Positions 17,063 through 26,253 of a DNA stretch of 64,000 nucleotides are shown here, one piece after another. This stretch comes from Chryseobacterium mulctrae. GTDB taxonomy: Bacteria; Bacteroidota; Bacteroidia; Flavobacteriales; Weeksellaceae. The translations under genes were made by a program, and so were the position numbers. Location of the stretch: assembly GCF_006175945.1 (NCBI RefSeq), contig NZ_VAJL01000001.1, forward strand, positions 4,039,001-4,103,000, written 5' to 3'. Positions within the stretch are counted from its first letter, which is position 1, and each line of letters begins with the position of its first letter. Under the pieces are notes generated by a model. It saw only the letters and a list, made by a program, of their open reading frames with translations. It searched no databases and was not told the origin of the DNA.

Positions 17063-19876
17063 ATGAAACAAACTAATTTAAAGTACACTTGTCTTATTGC
17101 CGTTCTCTATTTTGGGATGAATGTCAATGGGCAGGTTGCTCCTAAAGACACTGTTGCGAAAGAACAGAAAATAGAGGAGGTTGTACTCATAGGATATGGT
17201 ACACAAAAAAAAGAAAACATCACAGGAAGTATTGGTTTGGTCACCGCTAAAGATTTAGCAGATAAACCCAACTCAAATCCACTTAGCTCTGTTCAGGGGA
17301 AACTTGCAGGGGTGAATATTACCAATACTGGTACTCCGGGAGGTTCTCCAAGAGTAGACATTAGGGGGGTGGGTTCTTTAACAGGAAATACCGTATTTAT
17401 TGTAGATGGGATGATTACCACTGATATTTCTTATCTAAATCCTCAGGATATTGAATCGATGAGTGTTTTGAAAGATCCATCAAGTTTAGCTATTTTTGGA
17501 GCTCAGGCTGCGAATGGTGCTGTAATTATTAAAACTAAAACCGGAAAAGGAAAACCTATTTATAATGTCAATTCTTATATTGGATTTAAAAAGGTAACCA
17601 ATATTCCTAAAATGGTTAATTCTGATCAGTATATTGAGTTATACAACGAAAAGCTGATGAATGACAATGGTTCAAGTGCAGGATCTATTTCCAGAGCAAA
17701 TTTCCCGGCAGATACAGATTGGTATAATGAGATTTTCCGTACAAGCATCATCAATGCGAATGATTTTTCAGCAACAGGAAGTTTAGGAAAGCTTAATTAT
17801 TATGGTAGTGTAGGTTATCTTCAAGATCAGGGTAATTTAGCAGCTGGACAAGGAATCAATTCAGGCAGTGGTTTTAATAGATTTAATACTAAGTTAAATC
17901 TTAGTTATAAAATAACAGATAACATTACGATAGGAAATAATTTCAGTTTTTCTAAAATGCGTACTGACATCTCAGCAAATCCTTTATTAACAGCTTTCAT
18001 TGCACCACCAATATTCTCTCCAATTAATCCTTCTACAGGGAATTATCAGTATTTTGATGGGTATAATATTGCTAATCCGAGAGCGCAGCTTGATCTTTAT
18101 CGTTCTCAAAAAAGAGAGGAAAGATTATTGAATAATGTGTTTGGAGAAGTTAAGTTTTTAAAAGATTTCACAGCCAGAATTAGTTATTCTAGTGATAGTT
18201 ATAGCCCAAGTCAATACGAATTTACCCCAACACTTAATTATATTCCAAAAGATAAATGGGAACCATCAACTTTAGTTACCAGAAATTATAGAAATAGAAA
18301 TTATGTTTGGGATAATACCATCAATTGGAAAAAAAGCTTCGGAAACCATAATCTTGATGTGCTTGCAGGATTCTCTAGAACGAGAACATCTGTATCACAA
18401 GATTATTGGTCTGCTAGAGGCGTAAATTATGATGGTACAAATGAATCTTTAAGTATTAATAATGGTACAGGTCTCGTTCATCATATTATTGATGTTCCGA
18501 CTTTAAATGTAGATCAGGATCAGCAGAGAATTGAATCTTTCTTTGGAAGATTAAACTATGATTATAAAGGGAAATATTTAATAAATGGTTCTATTCGTAG
18601 AGATGCAAGTTCACAAGTTAGTGTTGATCGATCTAGAGTCTTTCCTGCTGTTAGTGCGGGTTGGGTACTGTCTAAAGAAGATTTTATGAGTGGGCAGAAT
18701 GTTTTCAATCTTTTAAAATTGAGAGCGAGTTATGGTGAATTAGGAAATCCTAATATTGGAAGAGGATATACTGCAAACATATCACAAATACTAGGTGGTG
18801 CCTACTTTGGAAATGTAGGAGCTCCTGCTACGACTGTTGATCAATTTATCGATCCTAACATTGGTTGGGAGACTACCACTGGAAAGGATGTAGGGATAGA
18901 AATGACATTATTTAATAATAAGTTGAAAATTGATGCCGCATATTATGATAAAGATTCTAAGAATGTAGTTTATGGAGTGAATCAAGGTACAGTATCTGGT
19001 GCTGCTAACTGGAGAAATTTCGTCACCAATGCTTATTCTTTCAATAATAGAGGTTTTGAAGTTTCTGTTAATTATAATACTAAGCTTAGTGATAATGTTA
19101 GTTTTGGAGTGTATGGTAATTTTACATCACTTAAAAATGAAATCACATCTGTTTATCTTGACTCGTATTTAGAAACTGGCGCAAGTTTATTTGGAAATTC
19201 AATTATAAGATTGGAAAAGGGTCATGCAGTTGGTTCTTACTATGGTTATGATGTTGCAGGAGTATTTCAAACAGATGCAGAAGCAGCTGCATCAGGACAA
19301 CCTGGCGCGAAAGCTGGATGGTTTAAATTTGCAGACCAAGATGGTAATGGGGTTATTGACACAAGAGATAAAACATTCTTAGGAAGTCCGATTCCTAAAG
19401 GAACTTATGGTTTCGGAGTTAATTTTAATATCTACGCTATTGATATTGCTGTTGATTTCCAAGGTGTATTCGGTAATAAAATATACAATTACAATCGTGA
19501 ACAACGTTATGGTAACGAAACTTGGGATTTAGATATGTACAACAACAGATGGAATGGAGCAGGTACTTCTAATACCAATTCCATGATTACATCGAATCAA
19601 TTAATTATTGCACCAAACAGTTTTTACGTTGAAGATGGAAGTTATATAAGAATCAGAAATATTCAGGTTGGTTATAATCTACCTAAATCTTTAGCAAATG
19701 CTTTATCTGTAACAAAACTAAGATTGTATGTAAGTGCTCAGAATCCTTGGACAAGCTTCAAGTATAATGGTTTTTCACCTGAAATTACCAATACGGATAG
19801 AGTGCAAATGGGAATTGATAATAATATTTATCCAATTTCAGCAATTTACACAATGGGTATGAACTTAACATTTTAA
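17063..19876 (+). CDS. susC: SusC/RagA-family TonB-dependent outer membrane transporter
   Basis: 937 residues. Signal peptide ends near NVNGQ. The plug begins with IEEVVLIGYGTQKKENITGSIG, then PLSSVQGKLAGVNITNTGTPGGSPRVDIRGVGSLTGN and VLKDPSSLAIFGAQAANGAVIIKTK, all classic SusC motifs; the C-terminal barrel ends with an aromatic residue (MGMNLTF). It lacks the usual N-terminal carboxypeptidase-D-regulatory-like domain: only ~15 residues separate signal peptide from the TonB-box/plug region. It imports oligosaccharides with the SusD lid encoded 11 bp downstream, powered by TonB-ExbBD. Context with a GH144-like enzyme and GH3 suggests beta-1,2-glucan fragments as substrate. Confidence 0.95.
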   Translation: MKQTNLKYTCLIAVLYFGMNVNGQVAPKDTVAKEQKIEEVVLIGYGTQKKENITGSIGLVTAKDLADKPNSNPLSSVQGKLAGVNITNTGTPGGSPRVDIRGVGSLTGNTVFIVDGMITTDISYLNPQDIESMSVLKDPSSLAIFGAQAANGAVIIKTKTGKGKPIYNVNSYIGFKKVTNIPKMVNSDQYIELYNEKLMNDNGSSAGSISRANFPADTDWYNEIFRTSIINANDFSATGSLGKLNYYGSVGYLQDQGNLAAGQGINSGSGFNRFNTKLNLSYKITDNITIGNNFSFSKMRTDISANPLLTAFIAPPIFSPINPSTGNYQYFDGYNIANPRAQLDLYRSQKREERLLNNVFGEVKFLKDFTARISYSSDSYSPSQYEFTPTLNYIPKDKWEPSTLVTRNYRNRNYVWDNTINWKKSFGNHNLDVLAGFSRTRTSVSQDYWSARGVNYDGTNESLSINNGTGLVHHIIDVPTLNVDQDQQRIESFFGRLNYDYKGKYLINGSIRRDASSQVSVDRSRVFPAVSAGWVLSKEDFMSGQNVFNLLKLRASYGELGNPNIGRGYTANISQILGGAYFGNVGAPATTVDQFIDPNIGWETTTGKDVGIEMTLFNNKLKIDAAYYDKDSKNVVYGVNQGTVSGAANWRNFVTNAYSFNNRGFEVSVNYNTKLSDNVSFGVYGNFTSLKNEITSVYLDSYLETGASLFGNSIIRLEKGHAVGSYYGYDVAGVFQTDAEAAASGQPGAKAGWFKFADQDGNGVIDTRDKTFLGSPIPKGTYGFGVNFNIYAIDIAVDFQGVFGNKIYNYNREQRYGNETWDLDMYNNRWNGAGTSNTNSMITSNQLIIAPNSFYVEDGSYIRIRNIQVGYNLPKSLANALSVTKLRLYVSAQNPWTSFKYNGFSPEITNTDRVQMGIDNNIYPISAIYTMGMNLTF

Positions 19877-19887
19877 TTAGAAAAATC

Positions 19888-21321
19888 ATGAAAAAAATAT
19901 TTTTAGCAATCTCTTTGGTGTCGTTAATGGCCAGTTGTAGTGAAGATTTTGTAGACATCAAAGATGAAGGAAGGACGGAAGTATCAGACTTCTTTACAAC
20001 ACAAGATGATGCAATGCGTGCAACAAGCGCTATTTATAGTTTTTTAAGAAGCTGGGAAAATACAGGTTTTCCTGCACAATTTGTTTATGGAGTAACTGGT
20101 GATGATGTAGAAAAAGGATCTAATCCAGGAGATGCTTCTTTTATAAATGCGTACGATAATTTTACATTTACTGTAAGTGATGATGGAGTAAGAGGATATT
20201 GGATTGGGCAGTGGCAAGCTGTTAACAGAGCCAATCAGGTGATTACCAATGTTCCTAAAATACAAATGGATACCACGCTTAAAAATAGATTAGTTGCTGA
20301 AGCCAGAATGCTGAGAGCTTATTTCTATTTCAATTTAGTAAGGATTTATGGTGGAGTTCCTATTTTTGACGGATTGCCAGCAGATGGAAATTATTTGAAA
20401 GCAAGAAACTCTAAAGAAGAAGTTTATAATTTTATCGTTGCAGATCTTATTGCTGCTTCTGAGGTTTTGCCTCAAACATATCCGGCTTCAGATCTTGGGA
20501 GAGTTACAAAAGGAGGTGCTTTAGGATTGCTTTCAAAAGTATATCTTTATATGAAAGATTACCAAAAAGCATATGATACTTCAAATCAGGTTATTGCAAT
20601 GGGGTATTCTTTGGATCCAGATTTCAACCATTTATTCAGACCTGCTGGAGAATTTGGCACAGAGTCTGTTTTTGAAGTTAACTGTGGTTGTGATCCCTCT
20701 TTAGGTAAAGATGCAGGGAGTCAATATGCGGAAGTTCAAGGTGTAAGAGATCAATTTGGATGGGGATTCTTTACTCCAACAACAGCATTAGAAAATGCCT
20801 TTGAACCAGGAGATATCAGAAAGGAACTTACTATTTTAAGAGAAGGAGAAACAACTCTTGAGGGAGATTTAATTAAGAAAGGAGATCCTAATGCAGGAAA
20901 TATGTGGAATCAAAAAGTGTATGTTCCTAAATCTCTAAATAATAGCTCTTGTGGCTACGGTTCTATTCAAAATGTTAGAATCCTAAGATTTGCAGATATT
21001 CTTTTAATTAATGCAGAAGCGGCTAATGAATTAGGAAATACTGCTGCTGCTATTTTAAATATTAATAAAGTAAGATTCAGAGCAAATCTTGGAAATACTA
21101 CAGCTACTACACAAGCCGCTCTTAAAACTGCTATTTGGCAGGAAAGAAGAGTAGAACTAGCTATGGAAAACGACAGATTCCCAGATTTAGTGAGAACAGG
21201 ACAAGCTGCTACAGTTTTAGGTCCTAAAGGATTTACTCCAGGAAAAAATGAACTTTTCCCAATTCCTTTGGATGCAATGAATGCAAGCAACGGGCTCTTC
21301 GTTCAAAACCCTGGTTATTAA
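19888..21321 (+). CDS. susD: SusD/RagB-family glycan-binding lipoprotein
   Basis: 477 residues. Lipobox LMASC (Cys17) followed by SEDFVDI. Family marks: DFFTTQDDAMRATSAIYSFLRSW, AEARMLRAYFYFNLVRIYGGVPIFD (the SusD TPR signature), GALGLLSKVYLYMKDYQKAYDTSNQVI and the C-terminal RILRFADILLINAEAANEL plus IWQERRVELAMENDRFPDLVRTGQA. It binds glycan at the cell surface and forms the hinged lid of the SusC channel. Ends at a stem-loop that separates it from the GH144-like gene. Confidence 0.95.
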   Translation: MKKIFLAISLVSLMASCSEDFVDIKDEGRTEVSDFFTTQDDAMRATSAIYSFLRSWENTGFPAQFVYGVTGDDVEKGSNPGDASFINAYDNFTFTVSDDGVRGYWIGQWQAVNRANQVITNVPKIQMDTTLKNRLVAEARMLRAYFYFNLVRIYGGVPIFDGLPADGNYLKARNSKEEVYNFIVADLIAASEVLPQTYPASDLGRVTKGGALGLLSKVYLYMKDYQKAYDTSNQVIAMGYSLDPDFNHLFRPAGEFGTESVFEVNCGCDPSLGKDAGSQYAEVQGVRDQFGWGFFTPTTALENAFEPGDIRKELTILREGETTLEGDLIKKGDPNAGNMWNQKVYVPKSLNNSSCGYGSIQNVRILRFADILLINAEAANELGNTAAAILNINKVRFRANLGNTTATTQAALKTAIWQERRVELAMENDRFPDLVRTGQAATVLGPKGFTPGKNELFPIPLDAMNASNGLFVQNPGY

Positions 21322-21339
21322 TAATAATCAAAATATATG

Positions 21340-21369
21340 AGAGGAGAATGAAAGTTCTCCTCTTCTTTT
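21340..21369 (+). terminator. stem-loop after susD (partial terminator)
   Basis: Perfect 9-bp stem AGAGGAGAA/TTCTCCTCT with loop TGAAAG and a short T-rich tail, 18 bp after the susD stop. In such loci a hairpin here often lowers expression of the enzymes relative to SusC/SusD. Confidence 0.7.
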
Positions 21370-21395
21370 AGTATCTAAGTCTAAAAAATGATATA

Positions 21396-22784
21396 ATGAA
21401 AAGGATAATACTCTCAATCGCAGCGACATCATTACTTATTGTCTCGTGCAAAAACTCTCAAGTTTCAAAACAAGAATCTACTCAAAAATCAGTTGTAAAA
21501 TCTAATATTACAGATGAGCAATTGATGGATAAAGTTCAGAAAGATGCCTTGAAATATTTTTGGGATTATGCAGAACCCAATTCTATGTTGGGTAGAGAAA
21601 GATATCACGAAGACAATATTTATCCTGATAACGACAAACATGTAATTACGACAGGTGGATCAGGTTTCGGATTAGCAACTATTTTAGTGGGTGTAGAGAG
21701 AGGATTTATTTCAAGAAAAGATGCGGTGAAAAGATTGATTACAATGATGAATTTTCTTGCAAAAGCAGATCGTCATAAAGGAGCTTGGTCACACTGGATT
21801 AACGGAGAAACGGGGAAAACCGTGCCTTTCGGAAAAAAAGACAATGGTGGAGATTTAGTAGAAACTGCATTTCTTACCACAGGAATTATTCAGGTGAGAG
21901 AATATTTCAAAAACGGAAACGCCGAAGAAAAAGCTCTTGCCAAAAAATGTGATGAACTTTGGAAAGGTATTCAATGGAACTGGTACACCAAAGGTGGTGA
22001 AAAAGTGCTGTATTGGCATTGGTCACCAGAATATCAATGGGAAATGAATTTTCCTTTGGAAGGTTATAATGAATGTCTGATTACCTACATTTTGGCAGCT
22101 TCATCACCAACTTATTCCATCGACGCTGAAACCTATTACAAAGGCTGGACAAGAAACGGAACCTATCTTTCAGACAAAGAAAAATACGGACTTCCGATGT
22201 ATGTAAAGCACAACGGAGCCGAAGAATATGGTGGGCCATTATTTTGGGCACAATATTCTTACATCGGTTTAGATCCTACCAATCTATCAGATAAATTAAT
22301 TAAAAACTATTTCGATTTAAATAAAAATCAGGTACTTATTGATTACAAATACTGTGTCGAAAATCCAAAACAATGGAAAGGTTACGGACCCAATTATTGG
22401 GGATTAACGGCTGGTTATTCAAGAAACAAAGACGGAAGTGTTGGTTACGCTGCCCACTTCCCACAAAACGATCATGGAGTAATCACTCCAACAGCTGCTT
22501 TGAGCAGTTTCCCTTACTCACCGAAAGAATCTATGGACTTTTTGAGATTTATTTATACTCAAAAACCTGAATTCATCGGTTCTGCAGGGCCTTACGATGC
22601 AACGTCAATCAATTATGATAATTGGACGACACCACGATATTTAGCAATTGATCAGGGAACAATTTCTCCCATGATTGAAAATTACAGAACAGGATTTTTG
22701 TGGAAATTATTCATGAATGCTCCTGAAATTCAGAAAGGATTAAAAAAATTAAGCTTTAAATCAGAAAAATACAATATTAAATAG
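21396..22784 (+). CDS. GH144-like glucoamylase-family lipoprotein (predicted beta-1,2-glucanase)
   Basis: 462 residues. Lipobox IVSC (Cys18). The catalytic region resembles COG5368/GH144 (alpha/alpha)6-barrel enzymes: DALKYFWDYAEPNSMLGRERY, TTGGSGFGLATILVGVERGFISRKDAVKRL, HKGAWSHWINGETG, NGGDLVETAFLTTGIIQVREYF, WHWSPEYQWEMNFPLEGYNECLITYILAASSPTY, FWAQYSYIGLDP and GYAAHFPQNDHGVITPTAALSSFPYSPKESMDFLRFIY. GH144 members are endo-beta-1,2-glucanases that release sophoro-oligosaccharides. The lipid anchor and adjacency to SusCD place it at the cell surface or periplasm. Other glucoamylase-like activities in this clan cannot be excluded. Confidence 0.85.
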   Translation: MKRIILSIAATSLLIVSCKNSQVSKQESTQKSVVKSNITDEQLMDKVQKDALKYFWDYAEPNSMLGRERYHEDNIYPDNDKHVITTGGSGFGLATILVGVERGFISRKDAVKRLITMMNFLAKADRHKGAWSHWINGETGKTVPFGKKDNGGDLVETAFLTTGIIQVREYFKNGNAEEKALAKKCDELWKGIQWNWYTKGGEKVLYWHWSPEYQWEMNFPLEGYNECLITYILAASSPTYSIDAETYYKGWTRNGTYLSDKEKYGLPMYVKHNGAEEYGGPLFWAQYSYIGLDPTNLSDKLIKNYFDLNKNQVLIDYKYCVENPKQWKGYGPNYWGLTAGYSRNKDGSVGYAAHFPQNDHGVITPTAALSSFPYSPKESMDFLRFIYTQKPEFIGSAGPYDATSINYDNWTTPRYLAIDQGTISPMIENYRTGFLWKLFMNAPEIQKGLKKLSFKSEKYNIK

Positions 22785-22790
22785 TTTTTA

Positions 22791-22888
22791 GGAGCTATTT
22801 CCCGCTATCCGCTTTATCTTTTTGTGTTACGACCTCCGCTTCGCTCCGGCCGCAAAACAAAAGGATGTCGCTCCTATCGGGGCTAAAA
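22791..22888. repeat. hairpin-forming dispersed-type element between PUL genes
   Basis: Starts 7 bp after the GH144-like stop. Phrases CCCGCTATCCGCTTTATC, GACCTCCGCTTCGCTCCGG and CTCCTATCGGGGCTA are far more GC-rich than the surroundings, with CTTTTTGTGTT and AAAACAAAAGG able to pair. I recall closely related elements in other Bacteroidota genomes, but no second copy is in this window. Confidence 0.55.
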
Positions 22889-22910
22889 GATGCAGTAAGA
22901 ATAGAATATT

Positions 22911-22975
22911 TATCAATAGAAATGGGCTTTAGCCCGTTTAACCAAAAATAAAATCAAACGGCTTTAGCCAAAACC
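22911..22975. repeat. GGGCTTTAGCCC palindromic repeat, copy 1
   Basis: TATCAATAGAAATGGGCTTT (start 22911) followed by AGCCCGTTT, then AAACGGCTTTAGCC at 22956. The same order of phrases occurs at 41512-41575 (TATCAATAGGAATGGGCTTT...), 19 kb away. Confidence 0.75.
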
Positions 22976-22984
22976 TAAAGAAAT

Positions 22985-23692
22985 ATGAATTTAAAACTAA
23001 AATATTTACCCCTTTTGCTTTTGCCATTTTCTTTAAGCTTACATGCTCAGGAAATCAAAGCAGAACTGAATAAAGAAGTTAAAAGAGTAGAAAAAATCTC
23101 ATATATTTTAGATTATCCTCAAAAAGCAAAAGGAAATGTTCCTTTGATTGTATTTCTTCATGGTTCAGGAGAAAGAGGTAATAATCTGGAATTGGTAAAA
23201 GCGCACAGTCCTTTTACCTACAAAAATCTGATTAAAGAACCTGTGGCAATTTTGGCTCCTCAATGTCCTGAAAATGCTTGGTGGGACACGGTAAGCGTTT
23301 ATAATTTAATTAAAGAAATTCAGAGTAAATATAAAATTGATGCTTCCAGAATTTACCTTACAGGACTTTCTATGGGAGGTTGGGGAACACTGAAACTAGC
23401 AATGGAACATCCTGAAATGTTTGCTTCCGTAGTTTCTGTTTGTGCACCTACAGATCGTGTGATGTATGCGAATATTCATCAGTACAAAAATTTAAACTTG
23501 AAAATCTTTCATGGCGGAATGGATGATGTCGTGTTGCCGGAAAATGCATTTAATTTTTACCAAGCACTTCATCCGGTGAACCCATCTGCAGAATTGACAA
23601 TTTTCCCGAATGATAATCACAATTCTTGGGATTCTACTTATTCAAATCCAGCGTTATACGAATGGATGTTGTCTAAGAAAAAAGAAAAATAA
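22985..23692 (+). CDS. exported alpha/beta-hydrolase (esterase/feruloyl-esterase-like)
   Basis: 235 residues with a signal peptide (cleavage after SLHAQ). The fold marks are PLIVFLHGSGERGNN (oxyanion region), LTGLSMGGWGT with nucleophile Ser129, GGMDDVVLPENA with the acid Asp and NDNHNSWDS with the catalytic His. This is the prolyl-oligopeptidase/dienelactone-hydrolase-like group (COG4099) common in polysaccharide loci, where members remove acyl groups. Position between GH144-like and GH3 genes suggests a role in the same locus, though beta-1,2-glucan is not known to need an esterase except when succinylated or otherwise acyl-decorated. Confidence 0.85.
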   Translation: MNLKLKYLPLLLLPFSLSLHAQEIKAELNKEVKRVEKISYILDYPQKAKGNVPLIVFLHGSGERGNNLELVKAHSPFTYKNLIKEPVAILAPQCPENAWWDTVSVYNLIKEIQSKYKIDASRIYLTGLSMGGWGTLKLAMEHPEMFASVVSVCAPTDRVMYANIHQYKNLNLKIFHGGMDDVVLPENAFNFYQALHPVNPSAELTIFPNDNHNSWDSTYSNPALYEWMLSKKKEK

Positions 23693-23843
23693 TTGAATTA
23701 AATAATAAAAAAACTTTGAAAAATTAACTATTTAGTTTTTCTTTGCTTTAAATAGAATCATTGATAAGTAAAAAATATAATTTAATAAGAAGTAAGATAT
23801 ATGAAATCGAAGATTCACGAATTCCTTAAAAAAATGAAGTAGT

Positions 23844-26174
23844 ATGAGTAAAAAGTTAATTGTAATTGCAACTTTAGCATTAGCTCCTGTGTTTTCGGCG
23901 CAGGAAATGGTTACAAAGCCGGTTCAGTCTTATCAGACCGTACAATATCAATCAAAGAAAAAGGCTTTTGTTGATGCTCTTTTAGCTAAAATGACCTTAG
24001 ATGAAAAAATCGGACAGCTTAATTTACCGACTTCTGGAGATTTTACAACAGGTCAGGCTCAAAGTTCAGACATCGGAAAGAAAGTTGAACAAGGATTAGT
24101 CGGTGGATTATTCAACATCAAAGGTGCTGAAAAAATTAAAGCGGTACAAAAAGTTGCTGTTGAAAAAAGCCGCCTTAAAATCCCAATGATTTTTGGGATG
24201 GATGTCATTCACGGATACGAAACTACTTTCCCTATTCCATTAGGTTTAGCAGCTTCTTGGGATATGAATTTGGTACAGCAGTCAGCAAGGGTTGCAGCAA
24301 AAGAAGCAGCTTCTGATGGGATCAACTGGACGTTCTCGCCAATGGTAGATATTTCTCGTGAACCAAGATGGGGAAGAGTTTCTGAAGGTTCTGGTGAAGA
24401 TCCGTATTTAGGAAGCGAAATTGCTAAAAATATGGTCTACGGTTATCAAGGAAAAGACTTGGCAAACGGAACTAATATTTTGGCTTGTGTAAAACATTTT
24501 GCGTTGTATGGAGCAGGTGAAGCGGGTAGAGATTACAATACAGTTGACATGAGTCACGTGAGAATGTTCAACGAATATTTTCCACCTTATAAAGCAGCAG
24601 TTGATGCGGGAGTAGCTTCTGTGATGGCTTCTTTTAATGAAGTAGACGGAGTTCCGGCAACGGGAAGCAGATGGCTTCAGACGGAGGTTTTGAGAAATCA
24701 ATGGAAATTTAAAGGTTTTGTGGTGACCGATTATACCGGGATCAACGAAATGGTAGAACACGGAATGGGAGATCTTCAGCAGGTTTCTGCTTTAGCTTTA
24801 AAAGCCGGTGTTGATATGGATATGGTTGGTGAAGGTTTTTTAACTACTTTAAAAAAATCTTTAGCTGAAGGAAAAGTAACGCAGGCTGAAATCGATATGG
24901 CAGCAAGAAGAATTCTTGAGGCTAAATATGATTTAGGTTTATTCGATAATCCTTACAAACATGGTGATGCAAAACTAGCTGCAAAAGAAGTTTATAATTT
25001 AGAAAACCGTAATATCGCAAGAAGTGCAGCAGCGCAGTCGATGGTTTTGATGAAAAATGAAAACCAGGTTTTACCTTTGAAAAAATCAGGAACTGTTGCA
25101 GTAATCGGTCCATTGGTAAACAACTCTCTTAATATGGCGGGAACTTGGAGTGTGGCTACAAAACATGCTGTTTCTGTTAATTTAATGCAAGGTCTTCAGG
25201 CTAATTACGGAAAAGACGTTAAATTTCTTTCTGCAAAAGGAGCCAACATTGATTACGATGCCAAATTAGAAGATATTTATGCAGCTCACGGTAAGAAAAC
25301 CGATAGAGATAATCGTTCAAAAGAAGCGTTATTAAAAGAAGCAGTTGATATTGCGAATAAAGCTGACGTTATTGTTTTGGCAATAGGAGAGTCTGCAGAA
25401 ATGAGTGGTGAATCTTCTTCAAGAACTGAAATTACAATTCCTCAATCTCAGGTTGATTTGTTGAATGAATTGAAAAAAACAGGAAAACCAATCGCAATGG
25501 TGCTTTTCACGGGTCGTCCCTTGGCATTAACCAATGTAAAAGATGCTCCTGATGCTATTTTGAATGCTTGGTTTGCTGGTTCTGAAGCGGGTAATGCAAT
25601 TGCTGATGTACTTTTCGGTAAGGTAAATCCTTCAGGAAAACTACCGATGACGTTCCCAAGAAGCTTAGGACAGGTTCCGATTTATTATAATGCTAAAAAT
25701 ACAGGCCGTCCTTTAGCTCAGGATAAAGTAGATAAATGTGTATACGAAAGATTCCGTTCAAATTATATGGATGAGTGTAATACACCTCTGTATCCGTTTG
25801 GTTATGGATTGAGTTATTCTAAATTCAATTATTCTGATGTAACGGTTTCTAATGCTAATCCAAAAGGAAATCAAACCATTCAGGCTTCGGTTACTGTAAC
25901 GAATTCAGGAAACTATGATGGAGCAGAAGTGGTGCAGTTATACATCAGAGATATTGTGGGAACGATCACAAGACCGGTAAAAGAATTAAAAGGATTCCAA
26001 AAAGTAATGTTGAAAAAAGGAGAATCTAAAAAGATAACTTTCGACATCACTCCAGAAAGCTTGAAATTCTACAACGGAGATTTGAAATATGATTGGGAAG
26101 CTGGAGAATTTGATATCATGATCGGTACAAACTCTGAAGAGGTGAAACATTCAAAAATCAACTGGACGAAATAA
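23844..26174 (+). CDS. bglX: GH3 beta-glucosidase (BglX-like)
   Basis: 776 residues; the signal peptide ends near FSAQ. Three-domain GH3: the TIM barrel (residues ~40-360) with PMIFGMDVIHGYETTFPIPLGLAASWD, KHFALYG and the nucleophile Asp296 in FVVTDYTGI; the alpha/beta sandwich (~395-610) with VLLMKNE-like VLMKNENQVLPL and SAEMSGESSSRTEI carrying the acid/base Glu; and a C-terminal fibronectin-III-like domain (~690-776). Removes terminal beta-linked glucose in the periplasm. In this locus it would finish degradation of sophoro-oligosaccharides made by the GH144-like enzyme. Lies 150 bp after the hydrolase; ends at a strong terminator. Confidence 0.93.
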   Translation: MSKKLIVIATLALAPVFSAQEMVTKPVQSYQTVQYQSKKKAFVDALLAKMTLDEKIGQLNLPTSGDFTTGQAQSSDIGKKVEQGLVGGLFNIKGAEKIKAVQKVAVEKSRLKIPMIFGMDVIHGYETTFPIPLGLAASWDMNLVQQSARVAAKEAASDGINWTFSPMVDISREPRWGRVSEGSGEDPYLGSEIAKNMVYGYQGKDLANGTNILACVKHFALYGAGEAGRDYNTVDMSHVRMFNEYFPPYKAAVDAGVASVMASFNEVDGVPATGSRWLQTEVLRNQWKFKGFVVTDYTGINEMVEHGMGDLQQVSALALKAGVDMDMVGEGFLTTLKKSLAEGKVTQAEIDMAARRILEAKYDLGLFDNPYKHGDAKLAAKEVYNLENRNIARSAAAQSMVLMKNENQVLPLKKSGTVAVIGPLVNNSLNMAGTWSVATKHAVSVNLMQGLQANYGKDVKFLSAKGANIDYDAKLEDIYAAHGKKTDRDNRSKEALLKEAVDIANKADVIVLAIGESAEMSGESSSRTEITIPQSQVDLLNELKKTGKPIAMVLFTGRPLALTNVKDAPDAILNAWFAGSEAGNAIADVLFGKVNPSGKLPMTFPRSLGQVPIYYNAKNTGRPLAQDKVDKCVYERFRSNYMDECNTPLYPFGYGLSYSKFNYSDVTVSNANPKGNQTIQASVTVTNSGNYDGAEVVQLYIRDIVGTITRPVKELKGFQKVMLKKGESKKITFDITPESLKFYNGDLKYDWEAGEFDIMIGTNSEEVKHSKINWTK

Positions 26175-26201
26175 ACTTTTTTAGGTTTATTATTTCAATA
26201 C

Positions 26202-26238
26202 AAAAAAGCCTTGTCACAATTGTGGCAAGGCTTTTTTT
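26202..26238. terminator. bidirectional terminator between GH3 and LRR gene
   Basis: AAAAAAGCCTTG-T-CACAATTGTG-G-CAAGGCTTTTTT, a long near-perfect stem with A and T runs on each side, between convergent genes. Confidence 0.9.
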
Positions 26239-26253
26239 AAGTATTTAGTAGAG

